This document shows positions 24,391-36,369 of a stretch of 64,000 nucleotides of DNA, one piece after another. The stretch is from Diphasiastrum complanatum. Its lineage: Eukaryota; Streptophyta; Lycopodiopsida; Lycopodiales; Lycopodiaceae. The DNA is taken from the NCBI GenBank assembly GCA_029204225.1, contig CM055096.1, positions 33,253,115 to 33,317,114 on the forward strand, in the 5' to 3' direction. The translations under genes and the position numbers were made by a program. Within the stretch, counting starts at the first letter, position 1. Every line of letters begins with the position of its first letter. The notes beneath the pieces were generated by a model, which worked only from the letters and a program-made list of their open reading frames with translations, was not told where the DNA came from and searched no databases.

Positions 24391-27285
24391 TTAAGACGAT
24401 TTTGAGGAGGTACTCTGGTTAGGTTGGAGGTCCTTCAGAAGTCCCACAACTTGCTGCATTGTTGGCCGCTTCCCTGGAGCATCGGCAGTGCATAGATAAC
24501 CTATTCTTAAGGTCTCCAGAATTTGTACAACAGGTCCTCTGTTTAAAAGCTTTGGATCCAAAGCCTTAATGCCTTTCTTTTCTTTCAACAGGGCTCTCAC
24601 CCAGCTTACAAGATTGCCACTATAATTTCCTTCTTCTAAGTAGTCACCGGTTGGTCTTTTTCCTGTGACAATCTCTAAAAGCAGCACACCAAAGCTGTAC
24701 ACATCTCCCTTAGTAGATGGCTCCTTTGTATGAAGGTATTCTGGAGGAGTGTAGCCAGAAAAGCTTTGAATTGGAGGATTTTCATTTTTGGCAGTCAAAA
24801 GATCTGCAAGGCCCGTGTCTGCCAAATGAGGCTCATATTCAGCATCCAAGAGGATGTTGCTTGCTGTCACATCCTGATGTACGATATGTGGACTACAGCC
24901 ATGATGCAAAAATGCCAGAGCTCTTGCTGTTCCAACTGCTATCTTATGTCGTATTCTCCAGCTTAAGACATCTCTGGTCTCTTCACCCTCAATATTCTCC
25001 CATGTATCAGAGCTCCAATCCTCGGTGTTTTGAACTCCCTCTGGAAGATCATGCAAGCAATGATGAAGATCTCCATTCTCCATCGATGCATACAAAAGAA
25101 GCTTTTCAATTCCAATCAGACAATAACCTAGCAAAGGAACCAGGTTAGAGTGCTTCAACCTCCCAAGTGCTTCGAGCTTTGGAATTAGCACTTGCTCTGT
25201 GGCCGGTGCAACTTCTACAAGAATTTTGATAGCAATGCGCAAGCCTCCTGGCAATGTTCCTGTGAAAACTGCTCCATATGCTCCATCAGCAATCTGATTT
25301 TCCTTGTTAAAGGTAGAGGTGGCTTGTAGCAGGTCTGCGAAGCTGAAACTCATGAGTGGCTTCTCAAACATGACCACAGGAATGGAACTTGGATCCTTGA
25401 TGCCTGCTGCCCACAAGGTAGGATCTATCTCAGAAGAAAAAGGGCCGGAGGACGACACATACCTCTCCTGCTTGTAAGGGGGCGTTTTATTTCGCTTTAC
25501 TCTTCTCCAACATGCAAAAATTGTAACCAAGCAGCACCCGACCATCAAAAAACCTACAACAGCACCTACAATGATCAAGATTCTTTCACGAGAAGAGATC
25601 GAGCGCCCGTGTTTGGTTGTTACTGTCTGAACGGGTAATTGAGGAGGGCAGTTCTGGTGAAGCAGTGCACCACAGAGCTGCGGGTTGCCGAGAAAAGCCG
25701 AAGCACCAATTAAGTCCGGTGTGATTGAAGAAGGAATCCTTCCACTCAGGTTGTTGTAAGAGAGATTCAAATACTTCAGGGAGGTCAAGGAACCTAATCC
25801 ACTGGGAATAGATCCAGTTAGGTTATTGAATGAAAGGTCCAAGTATAGAAGCTGGGTCATATTAGCAATTGACAATGGAATGATTCCATAGACAAAGTTG
25901 TGAGACAGATCCAGCTGCATCAAGCTCCTCAAAGCTCCAATTTCTGTAGGAATTACACTCAAAAGATGGGTTCTAGAGAGATTCAGGTAGCACAGCTTGG
26001 GAAGCTGAGAAATGGTTGGAAACGAAGCTATGGAGATTGAATTTGCTGCTACACCCAGGTGCAGGAGAGAAGAAAAATTGGTCAGAGGGTGGGGAAAGTT
26101 TCCAGTGAGCTTGTTTGATGAAAGCTCAAGGAATGTTAAACCTCTTGGCCAGCTTCTAAGAGCAGAAGCTATATCTCCTTCAAAAAGGTTGTTTCTGAGA
26201 TCCAGCTCCGAGATGGTGGTACCCAATACAGGCGTCAGGTTTCCTGAGAAAAGATTGTTGCTTAGTCTGAGGATTGCGAGCGATGGCAGCGTCCACCATC
26301 CCTGTGGAACTGGCCCATTCAAGCCATTGCTTTCTACATCAAGGATCATCAATCTCGAGCTGTTCGAAGGTGGAGGCAGCTGCCCAGTAAGCTTATTCTG
26401 TCTCACAGAGACTGATTCTAGCAGTTGAAGAGTAAATAAGCGAGGTGGGAGTGATCCACTCAGCTGGTTGCCAGAAACATCAAATGCTCGGAGTCTCCTG
26501 AGGGGATTTGGCTGGGGAATGCTTCCTGTAAAGCGGTTTGAGGACAAATCCAAGGCGGAAAGGAAAGGAAACCTGAAAATGGCTACTGGAATTTGTCCAT
26601 TGATCGAATTGTTCGCCAAATTTATAGTTTTGATGCGAGTGAGACGTTCAAGCCCGGCTGGGATGGCTCCCGTTAATCTGTTGGAAGAGAGATCGATCGC
26701 TCGTAGGTGAATGCAGCTGAAAAGCTCCGGAGGGATGAAGTTCTCGAACCTATTGTTGCTGAGGTTGAGCGCCTGGAGGCCGGTGAACAAGCCCAGTGAA
26801 GGGCTGATCACTCCACTGAAGCTATTCCTCGAGAGATCAATCACCTGGAGGGAGGATGAGTTCAAGTATGGAATGGTAAGCGTTCCAGAAAGAGCATTAC
26901 AGGAGAGGTTGAGGTAGGAGATGCTAGGCAGCTGCCAAAGGTCGGGAGGAACAGATCCTTGAAGAGAATTGTTGAATAGATTGAGATAAAGCAGAGCGTC
27001 TAATCTGCCTAGTGTACCCGGAGCTATGGTGCCATGAAGGCCACTGCTGGTGAGGTTGAGAGCTACGACGCGGAGTTGTCTGCCTTGTGCTGGTGAGCAG
27101 GAGACTCCGGGCCATTGGCATGGCGAAGCTGAGAGATTATGGGCGGATGAATTTGCAGCAGCACTCTCAAAGAACTGCATGAGATACTGTCTATCCAAAT
27201 CCAGTGTCACCTCACCTTTCCCAAATGCCAAAAGAAGCAGCGACATGAAAAAGCTGGCAATAATCACTACCTCGCCTCTATCCAT
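24391..27285 (-). CDS. LRR receptor-like kinase, At2g24230-type, probable pseudokinase
   Basis: An intact single-exon gene of 964 residues encoding a plasma-membrane receptor-like kinase. A signal peptide (about 1-24) is followed by a Cys pair (CQWPGVSC, 56-63), about 19 plant-type LRRs (75-525), a capping Cys pair (538/546), a transmembrane segment (569-592) and a kinase-like domain (about 660-952). The juxtamembrane SSGPFSSEIDPTLWA and the motif PVVMFEKPLMSFSFADLLQA, plus a DW...DTWE insert, match the Arabidopsis At2g24230/At5g58150 subfamily (from memory). The VAIK lysine is present (K687). Unusual residues: K703 where the helix-C Glu is expected, HQD (803-805) for HRD, T807 for the catalytic-loop Lys, DTG (823-825) for DFG, and a glycine loop reading ADGAYGAV. 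Catalysis is therefore doubtful, and signalling by scaffold or binding is likelier. The ATG at 27285 is chosen because the signal peptide begins there. The gene is free of transposon insertions, and nothing nearby indicates its ligand. Confidence 0.95.
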   Translation of the reverse strand: MDRGEVVIIASFFMSLLLLAFGKGEVTLDLDRQYLMQFFESAAANSSAHNLSASPCQWPGVSCSPAQGRQLRVVALNLTSSGLHGTIAPGTLGRLDALLYLNLFNNSLQGSVPPDLWQLPSISYLNLSCNALSGTLTIPYLNSSSLQVIDLSRNSFSGVISPSLGLFTGLQALNLSNNRFENFIPPELFSCIHLRAIDLSSNRLTGAIPAGLERLTRIKTINLANNSINGQIPVAIFRFPFLSALDLSSNRFTGSIPQPNPLRRLRAFDVSGNQLSGSLPPRLFTLQLLESVSVRQNKLTGQLPPPSNSSRLMILDVESNGLNGPVPQGWWTLPSLAILRLSNNLFSGNLTPVLGTTISELDLRNNLFEGDIASALRSWPRGLTFLELSSNKLTGNFPHPLTNFSSLLHLGVAANSISIASFPTISQLPKLCYLNLSRTHLLSVIPTEIGALRSLMQLDLSHNFVYGIIPLSIANMTQLLYLDLSFNNLTGSIPSGLGSLTSLKYLNLSYNNLSGRIPSSITPDLIGASAFLGNPQLCGALLHQNCPPQLPVQTVTTKHGRSISSRERILIIVGAVVGFLMVGCCLVTIFACWRRVKRNKTPPYKQERYVSSSGPFSSEIDPTLWAAGIKDPSSIPVVMFEKPLMSFSFADLLQATSTFNKENQIADGAYGAVFTGTLPGGLRIAIKILVEVAPATEQVLIPKLEALGRLKHSNLVPLLGYCLIGIEKLLLYASMENGDLHHCLHDLPEGVQNTEDWSSDTWENIEGEETRDVLSWRIRHKIAVGTARALAFLHHGCSPHIVHQDVTASNILLDAEYEPHLADTGLADLLTAKNENPPIQSFSGYTPPEYLHTKEPSTKGDVYSFGVLLLEIVTGKRPTGDYLEEGNYSGNLVSWVRALLKEKKGIKALDPKLLNRGPVVQILETLRIGYLCTADAPGKRPTMQQVVGLLKDLQPNQSTSSKSS

Positions 27286-27790
27286 CTCTCCCTTGAGCTG
27301 ATTAAATCCCTGTCCTGTACATTAATTTACGCTCATTCAATTCTGGAGGCTGCAGCTTTCAGCCATACTGGGTTTTCGAATGGAGCATGCTATTGCTATC
27401 ATGAAATTGACATGGTGGGCTTAGTCTTTGCAACAGTAGTGGAACTGAGGCTGCCTTTTGCCAACCCCATCACAATCCCGGACTGAGTGTACATGCCAGC
27501 AATAGCAGTAAAGGGAAAAAAAGAGCAACCCAGTAATCAGGAAGAGTAGCAATCAGCTAGAAACAGTAGCTATGGTCAGATCATAGATGAAGACTACTAT
27601 CCGCAGTTAAAGATCAACAACCAGCTGCTGCACCAGAGAGAACCAGCTGCTGCACGGGCACCAGAGAAGAACGAGAGATGGCGAGGGAGATGGAGCAATT
27701 GTGGGCGAGGGAGTAGAGTGTACACTGTACAGATAGAAGACTCGAATATTACCCTCCTTTCAAATTGAAGGGCATTCTTGAACACAATGA
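27286..27790 (-). promoter_or_regulatory. 5' flank and probable leader of the LRR kinase
   Basis: The minus-strand upstream region holds a duplicated CAGCAGCTGGTT motif (about 27617 and 27640) and is less AT-rich than the DNA beyond 27790. A TATATAAAAATTTATA-like stretch lies near 27865-27880, too far upstream to be assigned with confidence. Confidence 0.3.
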
Positions 27791-29400
27791 AGTGTGAATT
27801 TCAAATTGTTTTTCAAAAAGAAAATGTCTACCTTTATGAAGGATTGCTGTATTTTAAGAATATAAATTTTTATATATCAAACACTAAGAAGGCATTTAAA
27901 TTGTGACAAATTAAAAAAAACAAAGATTGCATTTTTTTTTTTTAGTATATATAGATTAGCTAGAAAAATTTAATTCAAATGCTTAAATTCGGAGTGACGT
28001 CTCGTCTTTTAGTTAATTATCACAATAGCTTATCTCTATCGAAGCAACACTAAAAACCAATGCAAATATTCTTGCAACCCTTTTATACTAGAATCCAAAA
28101 CCATTATATGGAGTCAAAATATCTTCTATAAAATTCACGCGCTAGTTAAATCTTAAGAGTTTATAATAAAAGTTTTATACGCATATAAAAAAAATGTAGT
28201 TAGTGATTACAATTTTCAAAAATTTATTAAATTCTATCAAGTAATATCATACTCCAATTTTTTTTACATCACATCTAAAATTAATTTTAAACAAAATAAA
28301 ACGTTTTTATTGTTTTGTTTTTGCTCAACTTTAAACAAAGAAATGCTATTTATTATATTGAACTATGCAAGTGGTAATGGTAAAATTTTGATTTCTATCC
28401 CACCCTTACACCATTAATGTAATTTTTTAAATGACTCTTATCACCCATAAAAAGCGGCTACTTAGGAAGTGCACCGCATGCACTCCCTCCACCATGTCAC
28501 GGAGTTTATCTGAGCTCACAAAGTAGCAAAAAAATTTGTTTAAAGAGGGCAATGGTGAGGATTGCACCATTGCCTTCCCTCATACATGGTGAAGAGAGTG
28601 CATGGACTTTCCATGCACTCCCTAATGAGAGGCCCCATAAAAATCACTAAAAGACGATCTTGTTTTTTCTTAAACATCGCCCATATGTGGGTAAGATTTC
28701 AATTTGGGTCATTTACCACCATGCACAGATCTGAGAATAGAAAGACCATGTCTTAATTACATCATATATATGACCCTTTTGTCTATGCTGCACTAGCTAA
28801 TTAATGGTTAAAAGTTAAGGAGTCACTCTAAGGTAGTGCTAAGCAAAAACATCAAAGTATAAGAATTGAATTGGCATAATTTTTCAAAATCAATATCATA
28901 AAATATAATTATATACACCATGTTATGAATAATAGTTTTTAAAATATCAAAAATCTTTAAAAAAAATGTAAGTTTTTTGAGGAACCCAAAAGTAGTTTTC
29001 TAGAGCATTGCTTGTAGGTGAATTTAAGTATTAAATTTTTTTTCTATGTTTTTATTTTTTAAAAGCTTACTTTTTTTTTTTCAAAATTCACTACATAAGT
29101 CTAAACCTCTAGCAATAAATCAATAAAACACATACATTTTCAAAAAAAAATTCTAAACAAATGGGTAAATTTCTAGATCCAAAATTTGGGTTTACAATTC
29201 AATTTTTGGCCTGCATTTTCAAATTTGAGCTTGCAAATGGCAAAGGGAATGAAAAGGAGAAGAGTAGTAGATCATAACTCCATCACCACACACTGTGATG
29301 CATCATTCAAATTAAACTTATTAGAATGAGAGAAAAACGACTTTTACTCAAAAAGAGAGAGAGACAGAATCATCAAGTATATGTACGTGATTGGAGTTAG
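27790..29400. other. AT-rich intergenic DNA
   Basis: Strongly AT-rich with many A and T runs; no gene or repeat family was recognised. Near 28470-28630 a CATGCACTCCCT motif occurs on both sides of a short stretch. Confidence 0.5.
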
Positions 29401-29404
29401 TGCG

Positions 29405-29860
29405 GTGAGTAATAGAGAGGTACCTACAGGGAGGGGGAGCTCAGTGAGGGCAGGCAGCAGAAGCAACCGCAGCTGAAGCACATTGAAGACTAGCAGCAGG
29501 GCTGCAGTAGCGCCGCATGTGCGAGCACAGATGGTGCAACTGCATAGCAGCAGGCCAGCAGCTGCAGCAGGAGGTGTTCCTCATTTGGAGTCTCGTCTGA
29601 GAGACAGAGTTCGTGAGAGACTAGAGTGGGTGGAAGTGCCGGTGACCGTTCCGTTTTTGTTGGTGAACAAATCCAGCTGCCGCTGCAGGTGCAGGTGCAG
29701 GGGCAGCTGCTCCTCATTTGGAGTCTCGTCCGAGAGAGAGTGGGTGGAAGTGCTGGTGACCGTTCCGTTTTTGTTGGTGAACAAATCCATGCCATTCATA
29801 GCGCCTCGACCATGGGTGGGTACCCTGCCATAGTCCGGTACATTGCAATTTCCCACTATT
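29405..29860. other. GC-rich island with an internal duplication, possible exon or leader
   Basis: The base composition changes abruptly from AT-rich flanks. A segment of about 80-105 bp (starting CTCATTTGGAGTCTCGT, ending TTGGTGAACAAATCCA) occurs at 29579-29684 and 29708-29790. An open frame of 116 codons (29483-29833, plus) spans it, and frames are also open on the minus strand, so coding cannot be assigned. CAG/CTG triplets abound. It could be a first exon, a 5' leader or part of an unrecognised element. Confidence 0.4.
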
Positions 29861-29899
29861 TTGCGTCTCAAATTTTTGGATTTGTAGGTATCACTTTTT

Positions 29900-31330
29900 T
29901 TTTGTAATACATGTTAATCAACTTTTTTTTTTCATGTGGTCGTTATATACAACATATATAACTTGGCAATGCCATTTACAGAGCTAAGTTTTTTAGATGT
30001 CATTACACAGTGGTCGAGATTCGAGTCTGCACCTTTCTAGTGATAGTCAACAACTCTACCCATACACCCCACTCAACCAGGACTAGTTTAATTCATACAA
30101 ACATCAAAGACACAAGATTAAGACCAAAAACTACTCCAACCCAATCCAATCCACAAGTATGTGATTGGTAACTACGATTAGTGACCTTTAAATTTTGTTT
30201 TTACCACTACTATCCATTAATAAGAATAAAGCACAAAATAAATCAATTCCCAAAACTCCTCTAGTTACAAACTGTTCACAACAATCTCTCATAGAGTTAC
30301 TCTATTAAATATGGATACTTCTATTTCTATTACATATTTAAAAAAAAATTGGCAAAATTTTATGTGACAAACTGATCCTTTGAGAAAATCAATTCCTATC
30401 AATTCATCCTCCATTTCAAAGAGATTATATAATCTCAATAAAAAAATGTCTCAAAAAACAATATATGAAATAAAACTCCAAAAAAAAATTCAATCATAAG
30501 TGTTCTATCTGGAATTCCAACTACTTGTCGTTTAACAACTTATTAAATATGAAGACTTTTCCACCTAAGTGACCGAAATATCATTTCTCAATAATCCAAC
30601 TATTAATAAAAATTTTGGTTAAGAATATCTACATTTCGTGAATCAATCATTTCTTAGTTGAATTCCATATACTTGAATATTTAATATTTTGAAATAATAA
30701 CCCTTCAAGAATATAGATCTCATATTGGAAGGAATCATATCAATTATGTCTGATTATCTTGTGTTCAAAAAATTACTAAAATGCAAAGGTTTAAATAATT
30801 GCTTCCAAATTTTGTAAATAGTGAGATCAAAATCTCATTATTTCACAAAATACCCAAAAAAGAAGAAGTGACTAATGGTTTCCACTATTAACTTTATCCT
30901 AAAAGTGAATGCTAACCATCGGTACTTAGATCATTCGCATGCGGGAATCCCCTTTTGAAATTAGCCATGTCCTATACCACCAATTCTCCCTCCAAAAAGA
31001 ATCCTTGTTTTTCTATATGTTTTGAATCATTTTTAAGCCAGAATTGTTTCAAAAGCTACGAGGAATTAAACAAGAGATCGATAGCTTAGTAAGGGAGCTG
31101 AAACCATTCTAAAAACGACCAATATACTGCTCAAACTAATTGCTTCAGGTGGTCAAGGCTATGAACCCTAAAAAAAAACCTCAAAAAACAATGAAAAACA
31201 CTCATTTTTTAGCTTTTTGGACACAAGTTTGACTACCACAATTTGCTATTCCTACTACCAAGTCCCATAACAGCTTCTGAAGAAACAAAACATTTCTATT
31301 ACCAAAGCTTTGCTAGCTTTCAACCCTCAG
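29900..31330. other. AT-rich DNA, nothing recognised
   Basis: No gene-like frame or repeat family was seen. Confidence 0.4.
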
Positions 31331-31337
31331 TCTGGCG

Positions 31338-31450
31338 AAAAGACACGAAGCGAAAATGTTCGCGAACATCACGAAAAGACACGAAGCGAAAATGTTCGCG
31401 AACACCTTGACGAAGAGACACGAACGCAAAAAGTTCGCGAAAAAAAAAAT
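31338..31450. repeat. Tandem 36-39 bp repeats built on GTTCGCGAAC
   Basis: Three units start at 31338, 31374 and about 31413. Each holds AGACACGAAGCGAAA (or a close variant) followed by the palindromic GTTCGCGAA. Related CGAAA-rich text continues to about 31520 and recurs as (ACGAA)n inside the LTR at 31790-31835. Confidence 0.8.
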
Positions 31451-31620
31451 TCGTGATACAGCAGGAGAAAGTCAAACAACGCGAAAGTCAAACGGCTCGA
31501 AGCGACACGAAAATTTTCGCGACACTTTTCGACCTTCATGCTCCAAAGGATCGGGAAGATCATGCAAGTACCAAGAAGTACAAAAACCCATGATCTGATA
31601 TGATGACGTCAGCAGAAGAG

Positions 31621-33330
31621 TGTTAGGACGTGCCTAACTCACCTCTCTTGTAATCTGTGATTAGTTTAGTCTATCTAATCTGGTGTGCTACTCTGAATGT
31701 ATAAGATACATACAGTAGGAGATAGAAATACACATAATACAGACTACAGAATTGAAGTCCGCAAATTGCAAATATCAATCAGGCTCTGAAACGAAACTAG
31801 ACGAAACGAAACGAAGCGAAACGAAACTTGAACGAGCTCTGATATTGACATTGCTGAAGCGAAATCAAATTAATCGCGAACGAAAAACTTGGATAGATTT
31901 CAGATATGATTGCTGGTCATTGCCGACTATATCATTCCTACAATCTTCCAGAATGTAGACAGACACTGTTGATGTACGTTTTAGATTAGTACAACATTCA
32001 ACAAAAATTGAACCGGTGTGCGGAATTGATAAAATGAGTGAATGAGATACACAAGCGATGGAAGACAATAATTCATTCAAGATTAGACAAAGATAAGGGT
32101 GATATGTGCTTAATAGCTATAATATCATCTATTGATCCTCTTGATTTCGAGCGTTGTATGACAGACCCACACAGTGTGTTGGCGTGAGAGAAGCATCGTT
32201 CTCCACGAGTAATGTCTCACTTATTAGCGGACTTCTTGGATCTTTGTGGATCCTGCTTACAAAACTTGTCTCGCTTTCGCATCAGTGGTATCAAAGCCCA
32301 CCTGTCATAGTCTGACATAGCCAGAAAGCTATCAGATCCAAGAGGCTAAGCATTCAAACAAAGAACCATCAACAAGTGAGAATACAATTCACATCAATGG
32401 CTTCAATAAGCAACATACAATCCAAGATCTGTACAATCCTCGATTCATTAGGATCTAACTTTCTAGCATGGAAGGTTAAGACCTCACTAATATTAAAGGG
32501 AGAAGAATTATTCCCCTGGGTAGATGGCACCGAGGAAATGCCTACAACTACAAGCAAGGAGCTACGCGAATGGAGAGAGAAGAATGACAAGGCAGTAGCC
32601 GTGTTATCTTCATCCATCAAAAATAGCCTAACTCTTGACCTAGCTACAATCTCTAAAGCAAAGGAGATGTGGGATACATTACTCACAAGATTTCAGACGA
32701 AATCCTGCAGTCAGATAATGCTACTCGAAAATCAGCTGACAAACCTTCAGTGGGATGGTAAAGACCTCACTTCCTTCATTAGGAAGATGAAGAATCTATT
32801 CCTATCACTACACAATTTTGGAGCAGAAAAGCAGCTTACATATCTGTTGAGAGACTTACCAAGATCCTTTTGGACAACCAGAACGCTACTAGCAAAAGAT
32901 CCTACAATGACACTCAAAAAAGTTGTTGTCAAGATTCGAGAAGAAGTCAAAGCTCAAGAGCACCTTGATCACAAGGATGCTTTTGACCAAGCTCTCTACA
33001 GCAACAAGGAGAAATCAAAGAAACAATTCAAGCCTAAGAGGGAGTCAGATCGAAGGCAGGATCGAGATCAACAAGCAAAAGGAGCCAGCAAAGGCAAGTG
33101 AAAGAACAAAGGAAGGTCGAAACAGCAGAGTGGAGACAAGAAGACATGCGTGAGATGCAAACGCGAAGGACATACTGTCGATTCGTGTTGGCTTAATCCA
33201 AAAATTGAGTGTATCCATTGTCATAAGAAGGGTCATGCAGCCGTGGACTGCCACCAGAACCTAAGAATGACAGATCAACTAGCGATGTATCAGAGCTGCC
33301 AACGATCTATCAGTCAGGCAGCGACCTCCA
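31621..33330 (+). mobile_element. Copia element 5' part: LTR, primer site, gag
   Basis: A probable LTR (31621-32284, TGTTAGGACG to TTTCGCATCA, 664 bp) is followed by the primer site TGGTATCAAAGCC (32286-32298). A Copia gag starts at ATG 32397 (MASISNIQSKICTILD; core KAKEMWDTLLTRFQ and WDGKDLTSFIRKMKNLF), followed by two zinc knuckles near 33147-33250 (CKREGHTVDSC and CHKKGHAAVDC). Pol was not found, and unrelated sequence starts near 33330. It is a partial copy with few breaks in gag, so probably moderately young. The upstream repeat array may belong to it, in which case the LTR would start earlier. Confidence 0.75.
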
Positions 33331-33339
33331 AACCCTAAC

Positions 33340-34900
33340 TACGACCTCCACAGCCTGTCAGGGCCACCTACAGCCATTTTCCTATACATTTTGGCCTCTG
33401 TGCAGCCTGCTTAACCTGCCCACGACCTGTGCCAGGCCTGTCTGCGGCCAGTTGCCCTACCTACGACCTGTTCCAAGTTCTCTCAAGCTTGGTGGCGGCC
33501 TCCCATCGCTGTTCAAATTCTCATATTTGTTGTCTGCGGCCCTGTCTACTTGGTGGGGACCTATTGCAACCCTATCACTTCTTTTTGTGGCCCAAAATCT
33601 TTGTTTATGCCGTCATCCATTTTTCGGAGGACTCTACTAGACCTATTGCAGTCTCCACGGTCTGATTGAGACCCTATGTGGTATGACCACTTTTCACTTG
33701 ACCTACCCCACTTAGAAGAACAGTGTCTAGGGTGTCCAATAAAAACTGAACAATTTCAATGGATATACCCTTAACAGTACTAGAACTTTAGCAGACACAT
33801 AACCTAATGTCAAAGTAGGGGTCTAGAAGTGAGATAATAGAAACAATGAGTTGGACCCCGTATGATGGGGGAAGAGGGTCAATTTCAACCTGCCCATAGT
33901 GACATCTGTCAACTAAGGCAGAGAGGACCTCCATGCTACTATTTTTTTCACCCCGGAACTCTACCAGTATCTATGCCCTGGAGACACTCTACGTAGAACA
34001 CAACATTGTGGGGAGTACAGCTACTTCGAAGCATATGTACTCACAGAAGACAGATTTTGGCATCTGACAGAAGCCACCTACGGTCACGTACACAGACATA
34101 GCCCACCCCCTTCTACTTAGAGAACTAGCGATACGGTCACCTGGATCAGACAGTAGTACCAATCGAGACCAGGGATATGACTTAGGAGAAGATCCTAGTT
34201 ACATAGTAGACCTATGTGATTGCACCGCCACGAGCTCACCGTTAGAGATGAGAACAATTTAGAGGTTTGAGAGAAGAAATCAGGTCTAGCAGGTCTAAGA
34301 TACCACCAAACCTCTAGGTAGTCATATTTCTAAAGGTCTGAAATATTTTCGATAATAGGGTCCTTGAAATTTGTGTATGGTCCAAACACCACATCTCCCA
34401 CATGCTCTCAACACACAATGTAGTGATACTAAACAGCTTAACAACAACACCTTGCATTCAACCAATTACCCATGACCTACGTCCTCACAATAAGACCCCA
34501 TATTTCACTAACACCTAAATATCAAACACCAACAATCACAACTCTCCAACAATCAAATGATATACTCTTCCGAGGCAATATTACCATCAAATATCATGAT
34601 TGCTCCTAATGCTAACCCTCACACACGATTCATCACAAGATGGAACTAGCCTCAAAACAACCTCAATCAACCAACCATTCCAACCACAACAATGCCTCCA
34701 AGTCATGTCAAATATTCATTACACACCCAAGAATCAAAACTACAAGAGGCATACTACCTCTCACCCAAGAACTACAATCCAACCAACGCCATGCTTGATT
34801 GATCATACATCAACAAAAATTCAACTACCTTCAATCACCATCAAACAAGCATGACTTAGTTGAGACATAATCTTTATCAGAAATTTTCTTTTGATTTTTG
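33340..34900. other. No recognised gene
   Basis: Around 33340-33540 CCTGTC/CGACCTG words recur, giving a loosely repetitive stretch. The rest (33700-34900) is C/A-rich on the plus strand with no known domain. Confidence 0.4.
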
Positions 34901-34905
34901 TTTTT

Positions 34906-36141
34906 TGTAGCGCAGGCATCCCAAAGGGAGCCGGGAACCACGACTTAGCTTCTCAGCCTTCAACTCTTGCCATCCGAACCCACTTGACATACAAGCAGCC
35001 AACTCGCCAACAACGATCAGACTTAACCAACTTGAAGTTCCGAGGACCAACATTGAGATCCAACCTGGCGCCATGCCAGATCGGGGGTCCCGATGTGGGT
35101 GACTTTCCTCCAAGCAAGCCGCCCGACATACATCAAACTTAACCAACTCGAAGCTTCGTTACAAACGAGTAACATCCATTCCAAGCAAGCGGTCTGACTT
35201 ACATCAGACTTAACCAACTGAAAGCTTCGTCACGAGCGCTGGAAGCCAACCTGGCGCCTCGCCAGACTAGACAGCCATAAACAGGTAACATCCACCCAAG
35301 CAAGCCATCCAACTCAGCCGACAGGTTAGAGCCCGTTCCCCAAGAGCTTAACCCATTCACGTTCATGCAAGGCACACTCAAAACCACAAGCCGCGACAGA
35401 TATGGAAACAACCAGTTCCTGGACCAAATGGTCCCGACAGCATACCGCTGGCGCCACGGACCGAATGGTCCCGACGGCATACCGCTGGCGTCCCGGGATA
35501 CGACCCTCAGCTATGTGCCAAGTTAAAAATTTTGAAAGCGGCCTTACAACTGGCGCTTTTACCGAACACTGAAACCCATAAGGTAATCAGAGTCAGTTTG
35601 AGAAAAATCCCACTTTATTGATAAATCTGAGAAGGTTACATTTCAAGTGTGTGACCGACCCTAGTCTCCGGGGCGCTAGCATGCCAAGGCGAGAGCCATG
35701 ACAACATTCCAGCAAGGGAGGCTGAGACTTGGTTGGAGCTCGTCCTGAGTCGCAACCCGCACTCCCCTATAGTATTGGTGTGATTCGGCACCCCCCCTCA
35801 TACCAAGCACTCTACCCAAGCTGGTAAAGCACGTTTTTCTCTCTCTAGGATTTTCTCTTTCTAGAAAGTCATTTTCTCTCTCTAGATTTTATTGATCCCT
35901 AGGCTTCCTTTAATCATGCCTAGATCGTGTGAGGTGATTGCACATCGATCTGAGCTCTCTGGACTTCGCTAGAACCGATCAAAGATTTTCAGCCATAGGA
36001 ACTTGGCGCCGGCTGGATTCTGGTCACAATGGCGCCGGGAGCGGCGCCGGCGCCGTTGGCGCCGGGAGCAATAGTGGCGCTGCTGGCGCCGGGGACATAG
36101 CTGGCGCCGCAAGTAAAGCTTGTAAAGGTAGCTTTACAACA
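34906..36141 (-). mobile_element. Solo LTR, family L1 (1236 bp)
   Basis: Minus-strand copy running from TGTTGTAAATG-like start (36141) to GCGCTACA (34906); the terminal bases agree with the other L1 copies. TTTTT flanks both sides (34901-34905 and 36142-36146), which fits a 5-bp target duplication, although a T-run could be chance. No primer site lies next to it, as expected for a solo LTR left by LTR-LTR recombination. Confidence 0.75.
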
Positions 36142-36369
36142 TTTTTCTATAGCTGAGGTTATCACACTCAACCAGCTAAAGTTATTACTTCAAACAATTG
36201 TACTCATTGTTGATATTAATCAGAGTGCAATTACAGTCTCACTATTGTATCGTTCAATTATGCATTTGTGAATCATTCATTTTGAATGTTCTGTTGCTAA
36301 CTATGGTGCTTCCGATCCTACATCAAGCCCGCTCATTAACTTCCGCTCATTTCCACTAATTTTCAACAA

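Noticed and set aside
24717-27301. Several 65-143 codon frames opposite the LRR kinase gene
   Set aside because: They are shadows of a 964-codon gene with clear domains; none has a recognisable product.
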